64,000 nt of DNA, from contig NZ_MLBF01000003.1 of NCBI RefSeq assembly GCF_001936615.1, forward strand, positions 186,001 to 250,000, given 5' to 3'. Below the pieces are notes generated by a model. The model was not told the origin of the DNA. It was given only the letters and a program-made list of their open reading frames with translations, and did not search any database. The DNA is from Desulfosporosinus metallidurans (GTDB lineage Bacteria; Bacillota; Desulfitobacteriia; Desulfitobacteriales; Desulfitobacteriaceae). This document shows, one piece after another, positions 8,798-17,862 of this stretch (its first letter is position 1; each line of letters starts with the position of its first letter). The position numbers were made by a program, and so were the translations under genes.

Positions 8798-9550
8798 CTA
8801 AAACAAGTTCTTCTTCTGTCTGCTAAGCCTTCCCCTTAATCGCAAAACTGCTTGGGAATGCAGTTGAGAAATCCTAGATTCAGAGAGTTTTAAAACTGCC
8901 GCGATCTCTTTCAAGGTCAGTTCTTCTTGATAATAAAGTGCAATCACTAATTTTTCTTTATCCGGTAATTTCTCCACCGCTCGTGCAAGAATTAGTTTCT
9001 GTTCTTCTTTCTCTACATCTTGAAACGCTTCTTGGGCTTCAGCATCCCTTAACAAATTGAGTGGCGTACCACTTCCGTCCCCCTCTTGATCTGTTGTCGT
9101 CTCATCAAAGGAAGTCAGTGTTAAGATTTGAGCTTGAGCTAAAACACCTTCGATTTCCTTCACCTCTACCTTAAGCAACTCAGCCACTTCTTCCACTGTC
9201 GCCGCCCGTCCTAGCCGGGATTCCAACTCAACAAAGCCATCTTGAACCCGTTTCACCTTCTGCCTTGCCGAATGAGGAACCCAATCCATAATCCGGAGTC
9301 CGTCAATCATGGCCCCGCGAATGCGTATCGAGGCGTACGTTTCAAATTTCCAGCCCCGAGCAGCTTCGAACCGTTCCAAAGCATCGAGTAATCCAAAGAC
9401 ACCATAGCCAATGATATCATCCTCCTCAACATGGGACGGGAGGGACATTGCTAGACGACCGGCAATGCGCTTAACCAAAGGCAAGTATTGTTCAATCAGT
9501 TCTTGTTTCCACGGTCCACGCGCGGCAGATCCATAGGCGTTCGGTACCAA
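8798..9550 (-). CDS. sigD: flagellar sigma factor SigD (sigma-28/FliA)
   Basis: A 250-residue group 3 sigma factor that directs transcription of late flagellar genes. Region 2 (LVKRIAGRLAMSLP, then ASIRIRGAMIDGLRIMDWVP) and region 4 (LPDKEKLVIALYYQEEL with LKEIAAVLKLSESRISQLH) are typical of SigD/FliA. It starts at a TTG with GGAGGTGA upstream. FlgM, its expected anti-sigma factor, is encoded at 52834-53106, where matching promoters are visible. It follows cheC-cheD and one unknown membrane gene, as in the cheW-cheC-cheD-sigD order of Bacillus. Confidence 0.95.
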   Translation of the reverse strand: MVPNAYGSAARGPWKQELIEQYLPLVKRIAGRLAMSLPSHVEEDDIIGYGVFGLLDALERFEAARGWKFETYASIRIRGAMIDGLRIMDWVPHSARQKVKRVQDGFVELESRLGRAATVEEVAELLKVEVKEIEGVLAQAQILTLTSFDETTTDQEGDGSGTPLNLLRDAEAQEAFQDVEKEEQKLILARAVEKLPDKEKLVIALYYQEELTLKEIAAVLKLSESRISQLHSQAVLRLRGRLSRQKKNLF

Positions 9551-9569
9551 GTCTTACTCACCTCCGAAT

Positions 9570-9962
9570 TTATCCCCAACCCATACGACGCACAATTTCT
9601 GCCTGTTGCTCACCATCCAGTATGCCATTACTTAAACTTGGATCAACCTGTCCAGGAAAACCAGAATCGGATGCCTGTGACCCTAAGATGTCTTCCTCTC
9701 CAACAGAGACGTCAATAAAGCTACCCCGTCCAGAAACCGAATCAGACGTACCATTCTGAGAGACAGGAAGTGCAGTCTTTTCAAACAAGCTCAAGATTCC
9801 TGCCAACAAAAGAAACATAACCCCAAAGGACACCCCTGCCCGAACTACTAAATCAAACAGTTTCACCGCATTGCTCCAACTCAACACAACGACAATCAAT
9901 GTTGTACCTAAGGAGAGACGGAAAGCCCAAACTCGAACTAGTTCACTGTTCTGGGAAGTCAT
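9570..9962 (-). CDS. membrane protein of unknown function between cheD and sigD
   Basis: A 130-residue protein with two hydrophobic segments (about 13-30 and 38-60) and a hydrophilic, acidic C-terminal tail of about 65 residues. The ATG at 9962 shares one base with the cheD stop (TGATG), so translation is probably coupled to cheD. No family is recognised. In Bacillus the position next to sigD is occupied by swrB, also a small bitopic membrane protein, but no sequence similarity can be claimed by eye. Its place inside the che/sigD segment suggests a role in motility; that is inference only. Confidence 0.75.
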   Translation of the reverse strand: MTSQNSELVRVWAFRLSLGTTLIVVVLSWSNAVKLFDLVVRAGVSFGVMFLLLAGILSLFEKTALPVSQNGTSDSVSGRGSFIDVSVGEEDILGSQASDSGFPGQVDPSLSNGILDGEQQAEIVRRMGWG

Positions 9963-10444
9963 CAAATCACCTTTTCGCCTTGATTAATTGTTCGAATATG
10001 TAGTTCCCCTGTTCCCACGTCAAAGTGAATCGTGCGCCCAAAACTTCCTCCAACATCCGTGGTCAGAAGTGGAATTCCGTGTTTTTTCAGTTCTTGCTCT
10101 ACTGCTTCAGCATTGCGCTCCCCAATCTTAAGTACGGGTGGTTTTCCAGGGAAAGAAAACATCTGAGCTCCACCCGCCATTTTAGCCCTTAGGCGAGAAG
10201 TATTAGCTCCCATACCAAAAATCTCTTTTAGCAGTAAGCCAAGTGCAGTATCCGCGTATTTTGCCGGATTTCCCCCTAAACTCCCACTAGCGGTGGGCAG
10301 CATAATGTGAGCCATTCCACCCACTTTTAGAATCGGGTCATGAATACAAATTCCGATGCAAGACCCTAGCCCAGCCGTTAATAAAATGTCGGGAGTTTTT
10401 GCCGTCTTGAAATCAGCCATCCCAACACTGATTACATTACTCAT
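9962..10444 (-). CDS. cheD: chemoreceptor glutamine deamidase CheD
   Basis: A 160-residue CheD, which deamidates specific glutamines of chemoreceptors and also binds and stimulates CheC. The catalytic Cys lies in TAGLGSCIGICI and the His in VGGMAHIMLP; the Thr/Ser-rich SRLRAKMAGGAQM loop is also typical. Its ATG overlaps the cheC stop by four bases (ATGA), matching the functional pairing of the two proteins. Confidence 0.95.
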   Translation of the reverse strand: MSNVISVGMADFKTAKTPDILLTAGLGSCIGICIHDPILKVGGMAHIMLPTASGSLGGNPAKYADTALGLLLKEIFGMGANTSRLRAKMAGGAQMFSFPGKPPVLKIGERNAEAVEQELKKHGIPLLTTDVGGSFGRTIHFDVGTGELHIRTINQGEKVI

Positions 10445-11037
10445 AATCCCATAGCTCCCAACAATTTTTTCAATGACCCTTCGTCTGGCAAATACATAAA
10501 TTGCCCTTCAATCTTCGGTATTCCAGAAAGTTGTGTGTCAATAAATAACACTGTGTCATCAAGCACGCCCTCCTCCAGGAAAATTGCATCCAAACTTGCA
10601 CCGATCATATCGACTGCTAGAGCAGGTACGGAAGGTTGGAGGGGAATCCCGGAAAATTGAGTTAAGGCAACTAAGAAGGAACTCACCAAGATATTCCCAA
10701 TTTCTCTCAAAGCGGATTGGGGCATCTCATCCGCATAGAGATCCATCGGATCATTCGTACCAAATAAAGCCTGCACTATGATTTCAGCACTCTCCACTGG
10801 AAAGAAGAAAACGGCTTTTCCCGGGGCTGAACCTTCAACTTTTACATAGATTACTGCCTGAGGTGTGTCAAGTTGACCCACGAGGGCACTGACTTGTTCA
10901 AACGGGATCGCCCAAACCTCCGGCACCGACATTTCTATGCGGCGCTGGAGTAAGGTCGACAAGGCTGTAGCAGCATGTCCCGAACCGATGTTTCCTATTT
11001 CACGCAAGGCATCCAATTGGATTTGAGTGATCTCCAT
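10441..11037 (-). CDS. cheC: CheY-P phosphatase CheC
   Basis: A 198-residue CheC with the two duplicated active-site helices intact: LREIGNIGSGHAATALS near the N-terminus and LREIGNILVSSFL in the middle. Each carries the E-x2-N pair needed for phosphatase activity. CheC removes phosphate from CheY-P and works with CheD in an adaptation loop. The start is one codon after the PilZ gene's stop (11041). Confidence 0.95.
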   Translation of the reverse strand: MEITQIQLDALREIGNIGSGHAATALSTLLQRRIEMSVPEVWAIPFEQVSALVGQLDTPQAVIYVKVEGSAPGKAVFFFPVESAEIIVQALFGTNDPMDLYADEMPQSALREIGNILVSSFLVALTQFSGIPLQPSVPALAVDMIGASLDAIFLEEGVLDDTVLFIDTQLSGIPKIEGQFMYLPDEGSLKKLLGAMGL

Positions 11038-11040
11038 GAT

Positions 11041-11685
11041 TTAAACCAATCCTTTCTTACGCATCTCCCTTTGAATATCAAAGACACAGCGTATGATACG
11101 ATCTCTCTCCCGTTCCGAGATCTCATGAAATTGCACCGAAACACTGTACCGGTTGCTATCCTCAATCTGTTCAGCTCGGCACACACGGACTGGAGACTGA
11201 ATCTCTCCGATGGGCAGGGTTAACTGAACATAGAGTAACGATTTATTCTCCACACGTTCCTTCGTTGAAAAGCGCATTCCACCACCGCTTAAATCAAGCA
11301 TCGTCCCTTTATATAGATCACTAAGCCCTTCCCGAGTCACAGTTCGAAACGTAATAGGGTAGAAGGCAGGGACTCGAACAAAGTTACGGCGTTGGACTTT
11401 GGATATTGAATCCGGCAACTCTAAGACAAACAGTGAGACCGGAACCGCTATCCGTTGCATAATTTTGGCCTCAAAAGAATAAGCAGCCACTTCATCCCAA
11501 AATGTCAGTTTCACTTTCGTCCCTTCACGCAAAGGGACCACCTCTCCCTTATCAAACAACGCACCAACCGCAAGAAGTCTCTCCCCAACTTCCTCAATCC
11601 GTGTCCGATAGTTTCCTGCATACTCGCCTTCCAAAACTGCGAGTTCAACGGATACCCCCGGCAGAAGCTTCTTCTTATACGACAA
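11041..11685 (-). CDS. PilZ-domain c-di-GMP receptor (YcgR-like flagellar brake)
   Basis: A 214-residue protein with an N-terminal YcgR-type beta domain (about 1-95) and a C-terminal PilZ domain (about 100-210). The c-di-GMP-binding motifs are present: RRNFVR followed by DLSGGGM. I chose the TTG at 11685 because AAAAGGGGGG is spaced seven bases before it; the upstream extension (CPCSSSKG) looks non-genuine. In Bacillus the homologous YpfA slows the motor by acting on MotA. Here it lies between flhG and cheC in the operon, so its level should track that of the basal body. A diguanylate cyclase is encoded at 57958-59046. Confidence 0.88.
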   Translation of the reverse strand: MSYKKKLLPGVSVELAVLEGEYAGNYRTRIEEVGERLLAVGALFDKGEVVPLREGTKVKLTFWDEVAAYSFEAKIMQRIAVPVSLFVLELPDSISKVQRRNFVRVPAFYPITFRTVTREGLSDLYKGTMLDLSGGGMRFSTKERVENKSLLYVQLTLPIGEIQSPVRVCRAEQIEDSNRYSVSVQFHEISERERDRIIRCVFDIQREMRKKGLV

Positions 11686-11736
11686 ATTTATCCCCCCTTT
11701 TGAAGAAGAACATGGGCAATACAATTATGATATGGT

Positions 11737-12597
11737 TCAAAATGAACGGAGTAAGGTGCTAAGAAAGCCCCGAATGCCACCCGCTTGGCGAGGTGGACTA
11801 AGATAAATCCCGGTAACAGTACCAGCAATCCATTGAATGCACCGATAGGCTGAACTTTCCGGGTAACTGATTCCCAGCGGTACCTGCTGCATGACAGCGC
11901 GTCCCATGAGGGGGTCATCGTAAACCCACCCTAGTAAATTAAGCGATCCGTGTAAGAATTTACTGACTGCAACTTCCAACCGTTTATACGTTGCTAGGGC
12001 GTCTGCCTCAGTCTTTACCCGATTAATGACGATATGAATGGGTACCTCGCCCGCTTCTTTCCTCAAAGTTTTCAGCAAACCATAGGCATCGGTCAAGGCG
12101 GTGGGTTCCGGAGTTATCACCATGATAATGTCGTCCGCTGCTTGCAAGAAATTAATCACTGTATGACCGAGGCCCGCTCCAGTATCTATAATTAATAAAT
12201 CCGCCATTCTTTCAAGTCGGCCGAGATTGACGACAACATTTGCCAATTGATCATGTTCTAAATTGGCAAGTCCTTGCACACCAGAACCCCCTGGGATAAT
12301 TCCAATCCCAAGCGGTCCAGTTAGAAGAATCTGCTCAATCGTTTTTTCACCCGATAATAAATGTTCGATTGTATAACGTGCCGTAAGGCCGAAGGCAATA
12401 TCGACGTTAGCGAGACCCAAGTCTCCATCGAGGATAATAACCCGTTGCCCATATTCAGCTAGGGCTAGGGCTAGATTAACCGTGAAATTCGTTTTTCCAA
12501 CTCCCCCTTTGCCGCTGGTCACGGCAATAACTCTCATTTTGCTTTTGTGTTTTTCGCGCGAAGCCAAATTGCGCAAGACACTCGCTTGATCATGCAT
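11737..12597 (-). CDS. flhG: flagellar number regulator FlhG (MinD-like ATPase)
   Basis: A 286-residue MinD/ParA-type ATPase that, with FlhF, sets flagellar number and place. The deviant Walker A (TSGKGGVGKTNF), the switch I-type LDGDLGLANVD and the LIIDTGAGL motif are all present. The N-terminal DQASVLRNL resembles the DQAxxLR motif of FlhG that stimulates FlhF GTPase. It starts eight bases inside the end of flhF. The C-terminal extension beyond residue 250 is short; a clear membrane-targeting helix is not obvious. Confidence 0.93.
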   Translation of the reverse strand: MHDQASVLRNLASREKHKSKMRVIAVTSGKGGVGKTNFTVNLALALAEYGQRVIILDGDLGLANVDIAFGLTARYTIEHLLSGEKTIEQILLTGPLGIGIIPGGSGVQGLANLEHDQLANVVVNLGRLERMADLLIIDTGAGLGHTVINFLQAADDIIMVITPEPTALTDAYGLLKTLRKEAGEVPIHIVINRVKTEADALATYKRLEVAVSKFLHGSLNLLGWVYDDPLMGRAVMQQVPLGISYPESSAYRCIQWIAGTVTGIYLSPPRQAGGIRGFLSTLLRSF

Positions 12598-13741
12598 GGG
12601 GCATCTCCTCCCCTAACACATAGCGCGCCAAACGATAGGGTGTTGCTGCTTCAATGTCGTCTGGAACATTTTGCCCGTTCGTCAAATAGGCCGTAGGTAG
12701 TGTTGTCTGTCCCAAGAGATTGAGTAAAGACCCTGCACTCCCTGTCTCATCCAACTTAGTGAAAATGAGATGGGTTGTCAAGCCTTCGAAGCGTTGATAG
12801 ATCCGAAGTTGATCCGCCGACTGCGTGGTGGCGCTCATGACCAGCATCGTGAAATCTGGTCGCGCTTCATCCAAAAACGCACGCAACTCAGACATATGTA
12901 ATTCGTGATGAGGGCTTCGTCCAGCCGTATCGACAAAAATAAGTTCTTTATCCGCATGACGCTCAAGGGCCTCGCTCAACCCTGACGGTGTCATGACGAC
13001 TTCAACCGGTACCCCGATAATTTCGCCGAACGTTTTGAGTTGCTCGACAGCAGCTACCCGATACGTATCGGCCGTAATCAAAGCCACTTTGCGTTTATCA
13101 ACAATACTAAATCCAGCCGCCAGCTTACCGATCGTCGTCGTTTTTCCCACCCCAGTGGGTCCGATCAAGGCGACAATCCGAGGTTTATCAAGCCCTGGCT
13201 GAATCAGGCCTATCTGGCCGCAAATTTGGCGCACATTCGCTTCAAGCCGAGCATACACCTGGAGATCATCGGTCCATTCCGCTGGAGACAGAGTTTGTTG
13301 AACGTGACCCATCAAACGTTTTACCATAGTTTCATTTACCCCTCTGTCCTGTAAATGATCTGCCCATCTCTGAAGCACCTGTGGCCAAACACTTTTTTCC
13401 TCTCCGAGCCCCTCCATTTGCCTATTCATTTTCTCCAGCATCAAACGCATAGACTTCAATTCTGCTTGAAGTTCTCCAGGTGAATCAGACGCTGCCCTTG
13501 CTAAAGGAGCAATGACCTTGTCGACATCCGCACGATAATCCGGGGTCAAAACTTTTTGGGCAGTCACCGGGTTCTCCTCAATGGCAGCCGTGATCTCCAC
13601 CTTCATTTTGCCAAATAGGCCAAAGAAACCTCCCTCAGTAAATTCACGAGTCTGAAGAATAACTGCTTCAGAACCCAGTTCTCGTTTCACTTTCCCCATG
13701 GTTTCAGCAACATTATCCCCTACAAAGCGCCTAACTCGCAT
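12590..13741 (-). CDS. flhF: flagellar SRP-type GTPase FlhF
   Basis: A 383-residue SRP GTPase. It has an N-terminal basic B domain (MRVRRFVGDNVAETM), an N domain, and a G domain with GPTGVGKTTTIGKLA (G1), DTYRVAAVEQL and VDTAGRSPH (G3), and TKLDETG (G4). FlhF helps recruit the first flagellar ring components. The start overlaps the end of flhA by 11 bases. Confidence 0.94.
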   Translation of the reverse strand: MRVRRFVGDNVAETMGKVKRELGSEAVILQTREFTEGGFFGLFGKMKVEITAAIEENPVTAQKVLTPDYRADVDKVIAPLARAASDSPGELQAELKSMRLMLEKMNRQMEGLGEEKSVWPQVLQRWADHLQDRGVNETMVKRLMGHVQQTLSPAEWTDDLQVYARLEANVRQICGQIGLIQPGLDKPRIVALIGPTGVGKTTTIGKLAAGFSIVDKRKVALITADTYRVAAVEQLKTFGEIIGVPVEVVMTPSGLSEALERHADKELIFVDTAGRSPHHELHMSELRAFLDEARPDFTMLVMSATTQSADQLRIYQRFEGLTTHLIFTKLDETGSAGSLLNLLGQTTLPTAYLTNGQNVPDDIEAATPYRLARYVLGEEMPHA

Positions 13742-15800
13742 GATTCATCCCCACCATTCCTACAGCTTGCACTTGTACTCCTTGGACTAATTCATTATAT
13801 GAAAGCACCATGAGTTGCGGCAGTTGACGCTCGGTCACCCGTTTTAAATTAATTCTCACCAGCGGAGCGCAAACAACGATCGGAGTCAACCCCTTAAGCA
13901 CAACCTTCTCCACCTCACGTGTGAGACCTTGAACAAGCACTTGCAACATCTTTGGATCAAGGGCTAAATAAGTTCCATAATCCGACTGCTGAATGCTGTC
14001 GAGGATCTGTTGCTCAATCTGAGGATCAAGCGTGATCACGGATAATACTTTGTCTTTTCCAACGAGCGGTTGTAAAATCTGCCGCGCTAAGGCTTGACGG
14101 ACATGTTCCGTCAAACGATCCAGATCTTTTGTGACCTGTGCCTGATCGGCGAGCGTTTCCAGAATGGATACCATGTCCCGAATCGAAACCCTCTCGCGCA
14201 ACAAGTTTGAAAGAACTTTTTGCACTTGGCCAAGGCTTAGTATTTCTGGTATTAACTCCTCAACAACGGATGGGGCTTGCTCCTTAACGTGATCTATCAG
14301 GGTCTTGACATCTTGACGGTCTAGGATTTCCCAGGCCTGTCTCTTTATGACCTCCGTAATATGGGTTGCTAAAACTGTGGGGGCATCCACCACCATCCAT
14401 CCGTTCAACTCGGCTTGTTCCCGATACTTCGCATTAATCCACTTGGCGTCGAGTCCAAAGGCGGGTTCTTTGGTCGGAGTGCCCGGGATACTGTCATCGT
14501 CAAAGCCACTGCTCATGGCCATGTAATGATCTGCCAGAAGTTCACCCGTGGCAATTTCTGAACCACGAATTTTAATCACATATTGATTAGGTTGCAAATT
14601 CATATTGTCTCGTACCCGAATCACCGGAACGATAAACCCAAGCTCACTGGCAATTTGACGCCGAATCAGAACAATACGATCGAGTAAATCCCCCCCTTGT
14701 TGGACATCGACCAAGGCGATCAGGGCATAACCCAGCTCAAGTTCCATATGGTCAATTTGCAAAAGGCTAAGAACATTCTCTGGTTTCTTACTTGCCTCGA
14801 TCTCTGACTCGCGAGCGGCCTCCGTTTCCTCGACAACCGACACCTTTGAGCTTTTTTGGAGCAACACTCCTGCGCCAAGTAAAGCAGCTGCGACAATAAA
14901 CATCGGTAATTTCGGCAAACCAAGAAACGCTAACAAGATTAGCACTCCGGCTGTAATAAACATCGCTTTCGGATTCCGAAACAGCTGTTTACTTAAATCT
15001 TCCCCAAGATTCTTATCCGAGGCAGCACGGGTAACGACAAGACCCGTCGCGGTGGAGATTAAGAGCGCCGGAATCTGGGAAACCAACCCGTCCCCAATGG
15101 TCAGCATCGTATACTTCTGAAGGGCTTCAAGCAATGGCATTCCCTGCATTGCTACCCCGGAAATAAAACCTCCAACAATGTTGATAAACAAAATGATAAT
15201 TGCGGCAATGGCATCCCCTTTGACAAACTTCGTAGAACCATCCATGGCACCATAAAAATCCGCTTCCTGTTGAATTGCTTTTCGCCGATCTCGTGCCTGT
15301 TGTTCGTTGATCATCCCAGCATTCAGGTCTGCATCAATGGACATCTGCTTGCCTGGCATGGCGTCTAAGGTAAAGCGCGCAGCCACTTCTGAGACTCGCT
15401 CAGCTCCTTTGGTGATGACGATAAATTGAACAATCACCAAAATTGCAAAGACGATAAACCCGACCACCATATTGCCACGAATCACGAATTGAGCAAACTG
15501 TTGGATAACTTGCCCCGCATAGCCATCTAAGAGAACGAGCCGAGTTGTAGAGATATTCAACGACAAGCGGAACAAGGTCATGATCAACAAAAGCGAAGGA
15601 AGGGCAGAAAATTCCAACGGGTCTTCAGCAAAAACTGCAAGCATCAAAGTGAGTACAGAACCCGAAATATTCAAGGTGATCAAAATATCCAGCAAACTCG
15701 CTGGCAAGGGAACGACCATCATAACCACGATGCCCACAATTCCCATTGCCGCTAAGATATCTGTATTATCCAGAAACCGACGCTTTAACACAGTGGCCAT
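13731..15800 (-). CDS. flhA: flagellar export gate component FlhA
   Basis: A 689-residue inner-membrane protein of the flagellar type III export gate. The N-terminal third has about eight transmembrane helices, broken by the conserved FHIPEP-type cytoplasmic loop (RFTLDAMPGKQMSID, then INEQQARDRR, about residues 142-170). The C-terminal half is the cytoplasmic docking ring for export chaperones. The start has GGGGGT eight bases upstream. Unlike the tightly packed genes around it, flhA is preceded by about 200 non-coding bases that form an inverted repeat. Confidence 0.96.
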   Translation of the reverse strand: MATVLKRRFLDNTDILAAMGIVGIVVMMVVPLPASLLDILITLNISGSVLTLMLAVFAEDPLEFSALPSLLLIMTLFRLSLNISTTRLVLLDGYAGQVIQQFAQFVIRGNMVVGFIVFAILVIVQFIVITKGAERVSEVAARFTLDAMPGKQMSIDADLNAGMINEQQARDRRKAIQQEADFYGAMDGSTKFVKGDAIAAIIILFINIVGGFISGVAMQGMPLLEALQKYTMLTIGDGLVSQIPALLISTATGLVVTRAASDKNLGEDLSKQLFRNPKAMFITAGVLILLAFLGLPKLPMFIVAAALLGAGVLLQKSSKVSVVEETEAARESEIEASKKPENVLSLLQIDHMELELGYALIALVDVQQGGDLLDRIVLIRRQIASELGFIVPVIRVRDNMNLQPNQYVIKIRGSEIATGELLADHYMAMSSGFDDDSIPGTPTKEPAFGLDAKWINAKYREQAELNGWMVVDAPTVLATHITEVIKRQAWEILDRQDVKTLIDHVKEQAPSVVEELIPEILSLGQVQKVLSNLLRERVSIRDMVSILETLADQAQVTKDLDRLTEHVRQALARQILQPLVGKDKVLSVITLDPQIEQQILDSIQQSDYGTYLALDPKMLQVLVQGLTREVEKVVLKGLTPIVVCAPLVRINLKRVTERQLPQLMVLSYNELVQGVQVQAVGMVGMNHAS

Positions 15801-15839
15801 GAGGGTTACCCCCTTTCTTTCTTCGTCGTGTCTCAGTTA

Positions 15840-16004
15840 ATGATTGAAATGAAATTGCAAATAGAACCATCAAGCGAGTGCAGTTGGCGAAGCGTGAAGA
15901 CGCACATTGGTTCACTTACAGAGAAGCCCAGTGGTTACGTGCGTTAGCTGAGCCAACAACGAGCCGCTCCGAAGCTTTGGTGAACGTGCAATTCATTTGC
16001 ATTC
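15840..16004. repeat. ~165-bp imperfect inverted-repeat element between flhB and flhA
   Basis: The only long gap within the fliO-to-flhG run. Its ends are inverted copies: about 15840-15860 (ATTGAAATGAAATTGCA) and about 15985-16004 (TGCAATTCATTTGCATTCA), which match at most positions. Inside, GTTGGCGAAGC near 15883 and its inverted counterpart near 15950 (GCTGAGCCAAC) extend the symmetry, so a transcript could fold into one long hairpin. The right end covers the flhB stop codon (TGA at 16003-16005). It could be a MITE-like mobile repeat or an RNA element between the two export-gate genes. Confidence 0.6.
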
Positions 16005-17052
16005 ATGCCCTTTTCTTTTTCTTAAGCCGATAAACGAAAGCCAATACCTCAGCAACCGCTTTATAAAGATCCGCCGGAATGCCCTGTCCAATTTCCACCT
16101 GAGCATAGAGGGCACGAGCCAGCGGCTTATTTTCCATAATCACAAGGTCATATTCCTTCGCCAATTCCCGTATGCGCAGGGCAACTTGATCCTGTCCTTT
16201 AGCAACGACATAAGGTGCTTTTTGAACATTTTGGTCATATCGAAGGGCGACTGCGAAGTGAGTTGGATTAACGACAACGACATCCGCATTTTTTAAATCC
16301 TGCATCATCCGACTCATGGCCATGGCCCGTTGTCGTTTCTTAATCTCACTTTTCAGTTCTGGATTTCCTTCTGTTTGTTTAAATTCTTGTTTTAATTCTT
16401 CGTGAGACATGCGCAAGTTCTTTTCATAGTCCCACCGCTGATAGAGATAATCCAAAGCAGCAATGCCAAAAAAAGAAATCGAGATCTTCCAAGCGAGTTC
16501 CATCAAGGCCTGACCTAGAAAAATAGCTCCCTGTCCCACATCCAATTGCTGTAAAGCGGGAAAGATCTGAAGACGGTCCCGAACACTCGCGTAAAGGAAA
16601 TACCCGATTAAGATCACTTTCGTCAAGGATTTTGCCAGTTCAACCCAGGCCTTAACCCCAAACATCCTTTTCGCGCCACTCATCAAACTTAAACGGGAAA
16701 TTTGTGGTTTCATAGATTCCCCCGTAAAGAGGACTCCAACTTGGATATAATTCGCAGCCAAAGCAATCAAAACCCCTACGCCGAAAATTGGCGCCATAAT
16801 TTGAATCCCTAGCCAAAGAATATTCATCATTAGACTAGCGACCGATCGTTCCGTCCAGTCCGAAGAAAGACTTAGGACATAAGGAAAGAGTTGTTCCATA
16901 CGCTGCAACATATTTGGAAGCCAGTATTTAAGCACCGCCACAAGACCCAAGAGCATAAACGCAGAAATAGCTTCCTGACTTTTGAAAACCTGACCTTTTT
17001 TACGTGCTTCTTCTTTGCGCCTAGGCGTGGCTGCATGTTTTTTTTCACTCAC
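16003..17052 (-). CDS. flhB: flagellar export switch protein FlhB
   Basis: A 349-residue export-gate protein that switches substrate specificity from hook to filament. The N-terminal basic segment (EKKHAATPRRKEEARKKGQV) leads to four transmembrane helices and a cytoplasmic domain with the self-cleaving NPTH motif (VVVNPTHFAVAL) near residue 257. The GTG at 17052 overlaps the fliR stop by four bases (GTGA), which is why I prefer it to an ATG 33 bases upstream. Confidence 0.95.
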   Translation of the reverse strand: MSEKKHAATPRRKEEARKKGQVFKSQEAISAFMLLGLVAVLKYWLPNMLQRMEQLFPYVLSLSSDWTERSVASLMMNILWLGIQIMAPIFGVGVLIALAANYIQVGVLFTGESMKPQISRLSLMSGAKRMFGVKAWVELAKSLTKVILIGYFLYASVRDRLQIFPALQQLDVGQGAIFLGQALMELAWKISISFFGIAALDYLYQRWDYEKNLRMSHEELKQEFKQTEGNPELKSEIKKRQRAMAMSRMMQDLKNADVVVVNPTHFAVALRYDQNVQKAPYVVAKGQDQVALRIRELAKEYDLVIMENKPLARALYAQVEIGQGIPADLYKAVAEVLAFVYRLKKKKRA

Positions 17053-17828
17053 TGCTTCCACCCCTGATAAAGTTGTAGGACCCAAGACATATTGGTATTA
17101 AAGAGATGCGTAACGGATTCCCCAAAGAAGGGAACTGAGAGAAGCAAAAGGACAAATCCGAAAATAATCTTCACTGGGAAAACCACCGAGAAAATATTAA
17201 GTTGGGGTACTGTCCTAGACAACAGCCCTACCCCGACATCCGAAACTAAAAGTGCCCCAAAAACAGGCATGGCCAATTGAATCGCTAGAGCAAAGACATG
17301 TGTAACAAGCAGGGTGTAAAAGGAAAAGTTACTGGGCATGTTCGATGGGTTAAGAGGAATATAGGCATAGCTCTTGACCATAGCAGCAATGAGAAAGTGA
17401 TGAGAATTAGTCACAAGCAAAAGCATCGTAGCCAATATCATCTGAAAATTCCCCATCATAGGGCTTTGCACTCCGTAAACTGGGTCAATCGCTGCCCCCA
17501 TGGTAAAACCCATTTGAAAATCAATCAGTTGTCCTGCTCCTTGTAAAACGGCTGTAAGAGTATAAATCACAAACCCTATGACCAGTCCAACCAAGACTTC
17601 CTTGATGACCACCGCAATGTAAGGCAACAACTCAACAGGAATTGACGGCTTACCAGCAGAAATCAAGGGATAGACAATCACAGACAGGCTTCCAGCCAAA
17701 GCAAGCTTAACGACTCCTGGAACACCCCTAGCGCCAAAAACTGGAGCTAACATGATCATACCAGTCCAACGGGACAAAATCAGTAGAAATAAAGAGAGGT
17801 TCCACTGGAGCAGTGCTTGCAGACTCAC
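17049..17828 (-). CDS. fliR: flagellar export gate protein FliR
   Basis: A 259-residue polytopic protein (about six membrane segments) with the FliR landmarks TGMIMLAPVFGARGVPGVVK near the N-terminus and LIDFQMGFTMGAAIDP in the middle. With FliP and FliQ it forms the helical export gate core. It begins at a GTG with GGGGGG nine bases upstream. Confidence 0.94.
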   Translation of the reverse strand: MSLQALLQWNLSLFLLILSRWTGMIMLAPVFGARGVPGVVKLALAGSLSVIVYPLISAGKPSIPVELLPYIAVVIKEVLVGLVIGFVIYTLTAVLQGAGQLIDFQMGFTMGAAIDPVYGVQSPMMGNFQMILATMLLLVTNSHHFLIAAMVKSYAYIPLNPSNMPSNFSFYTLLVTHVFALAIQLAMPVFGALLVSDVGVGLLSRTVPQLNIFSVVFPVKIIFGFVLLLLSVPFFGESVTHLFNTNMSWVLQLYQGWKQ

Positions 17829-17862
17829 ATTTGTCCCCCCTACTCGATGTGCGATGTTCGAT

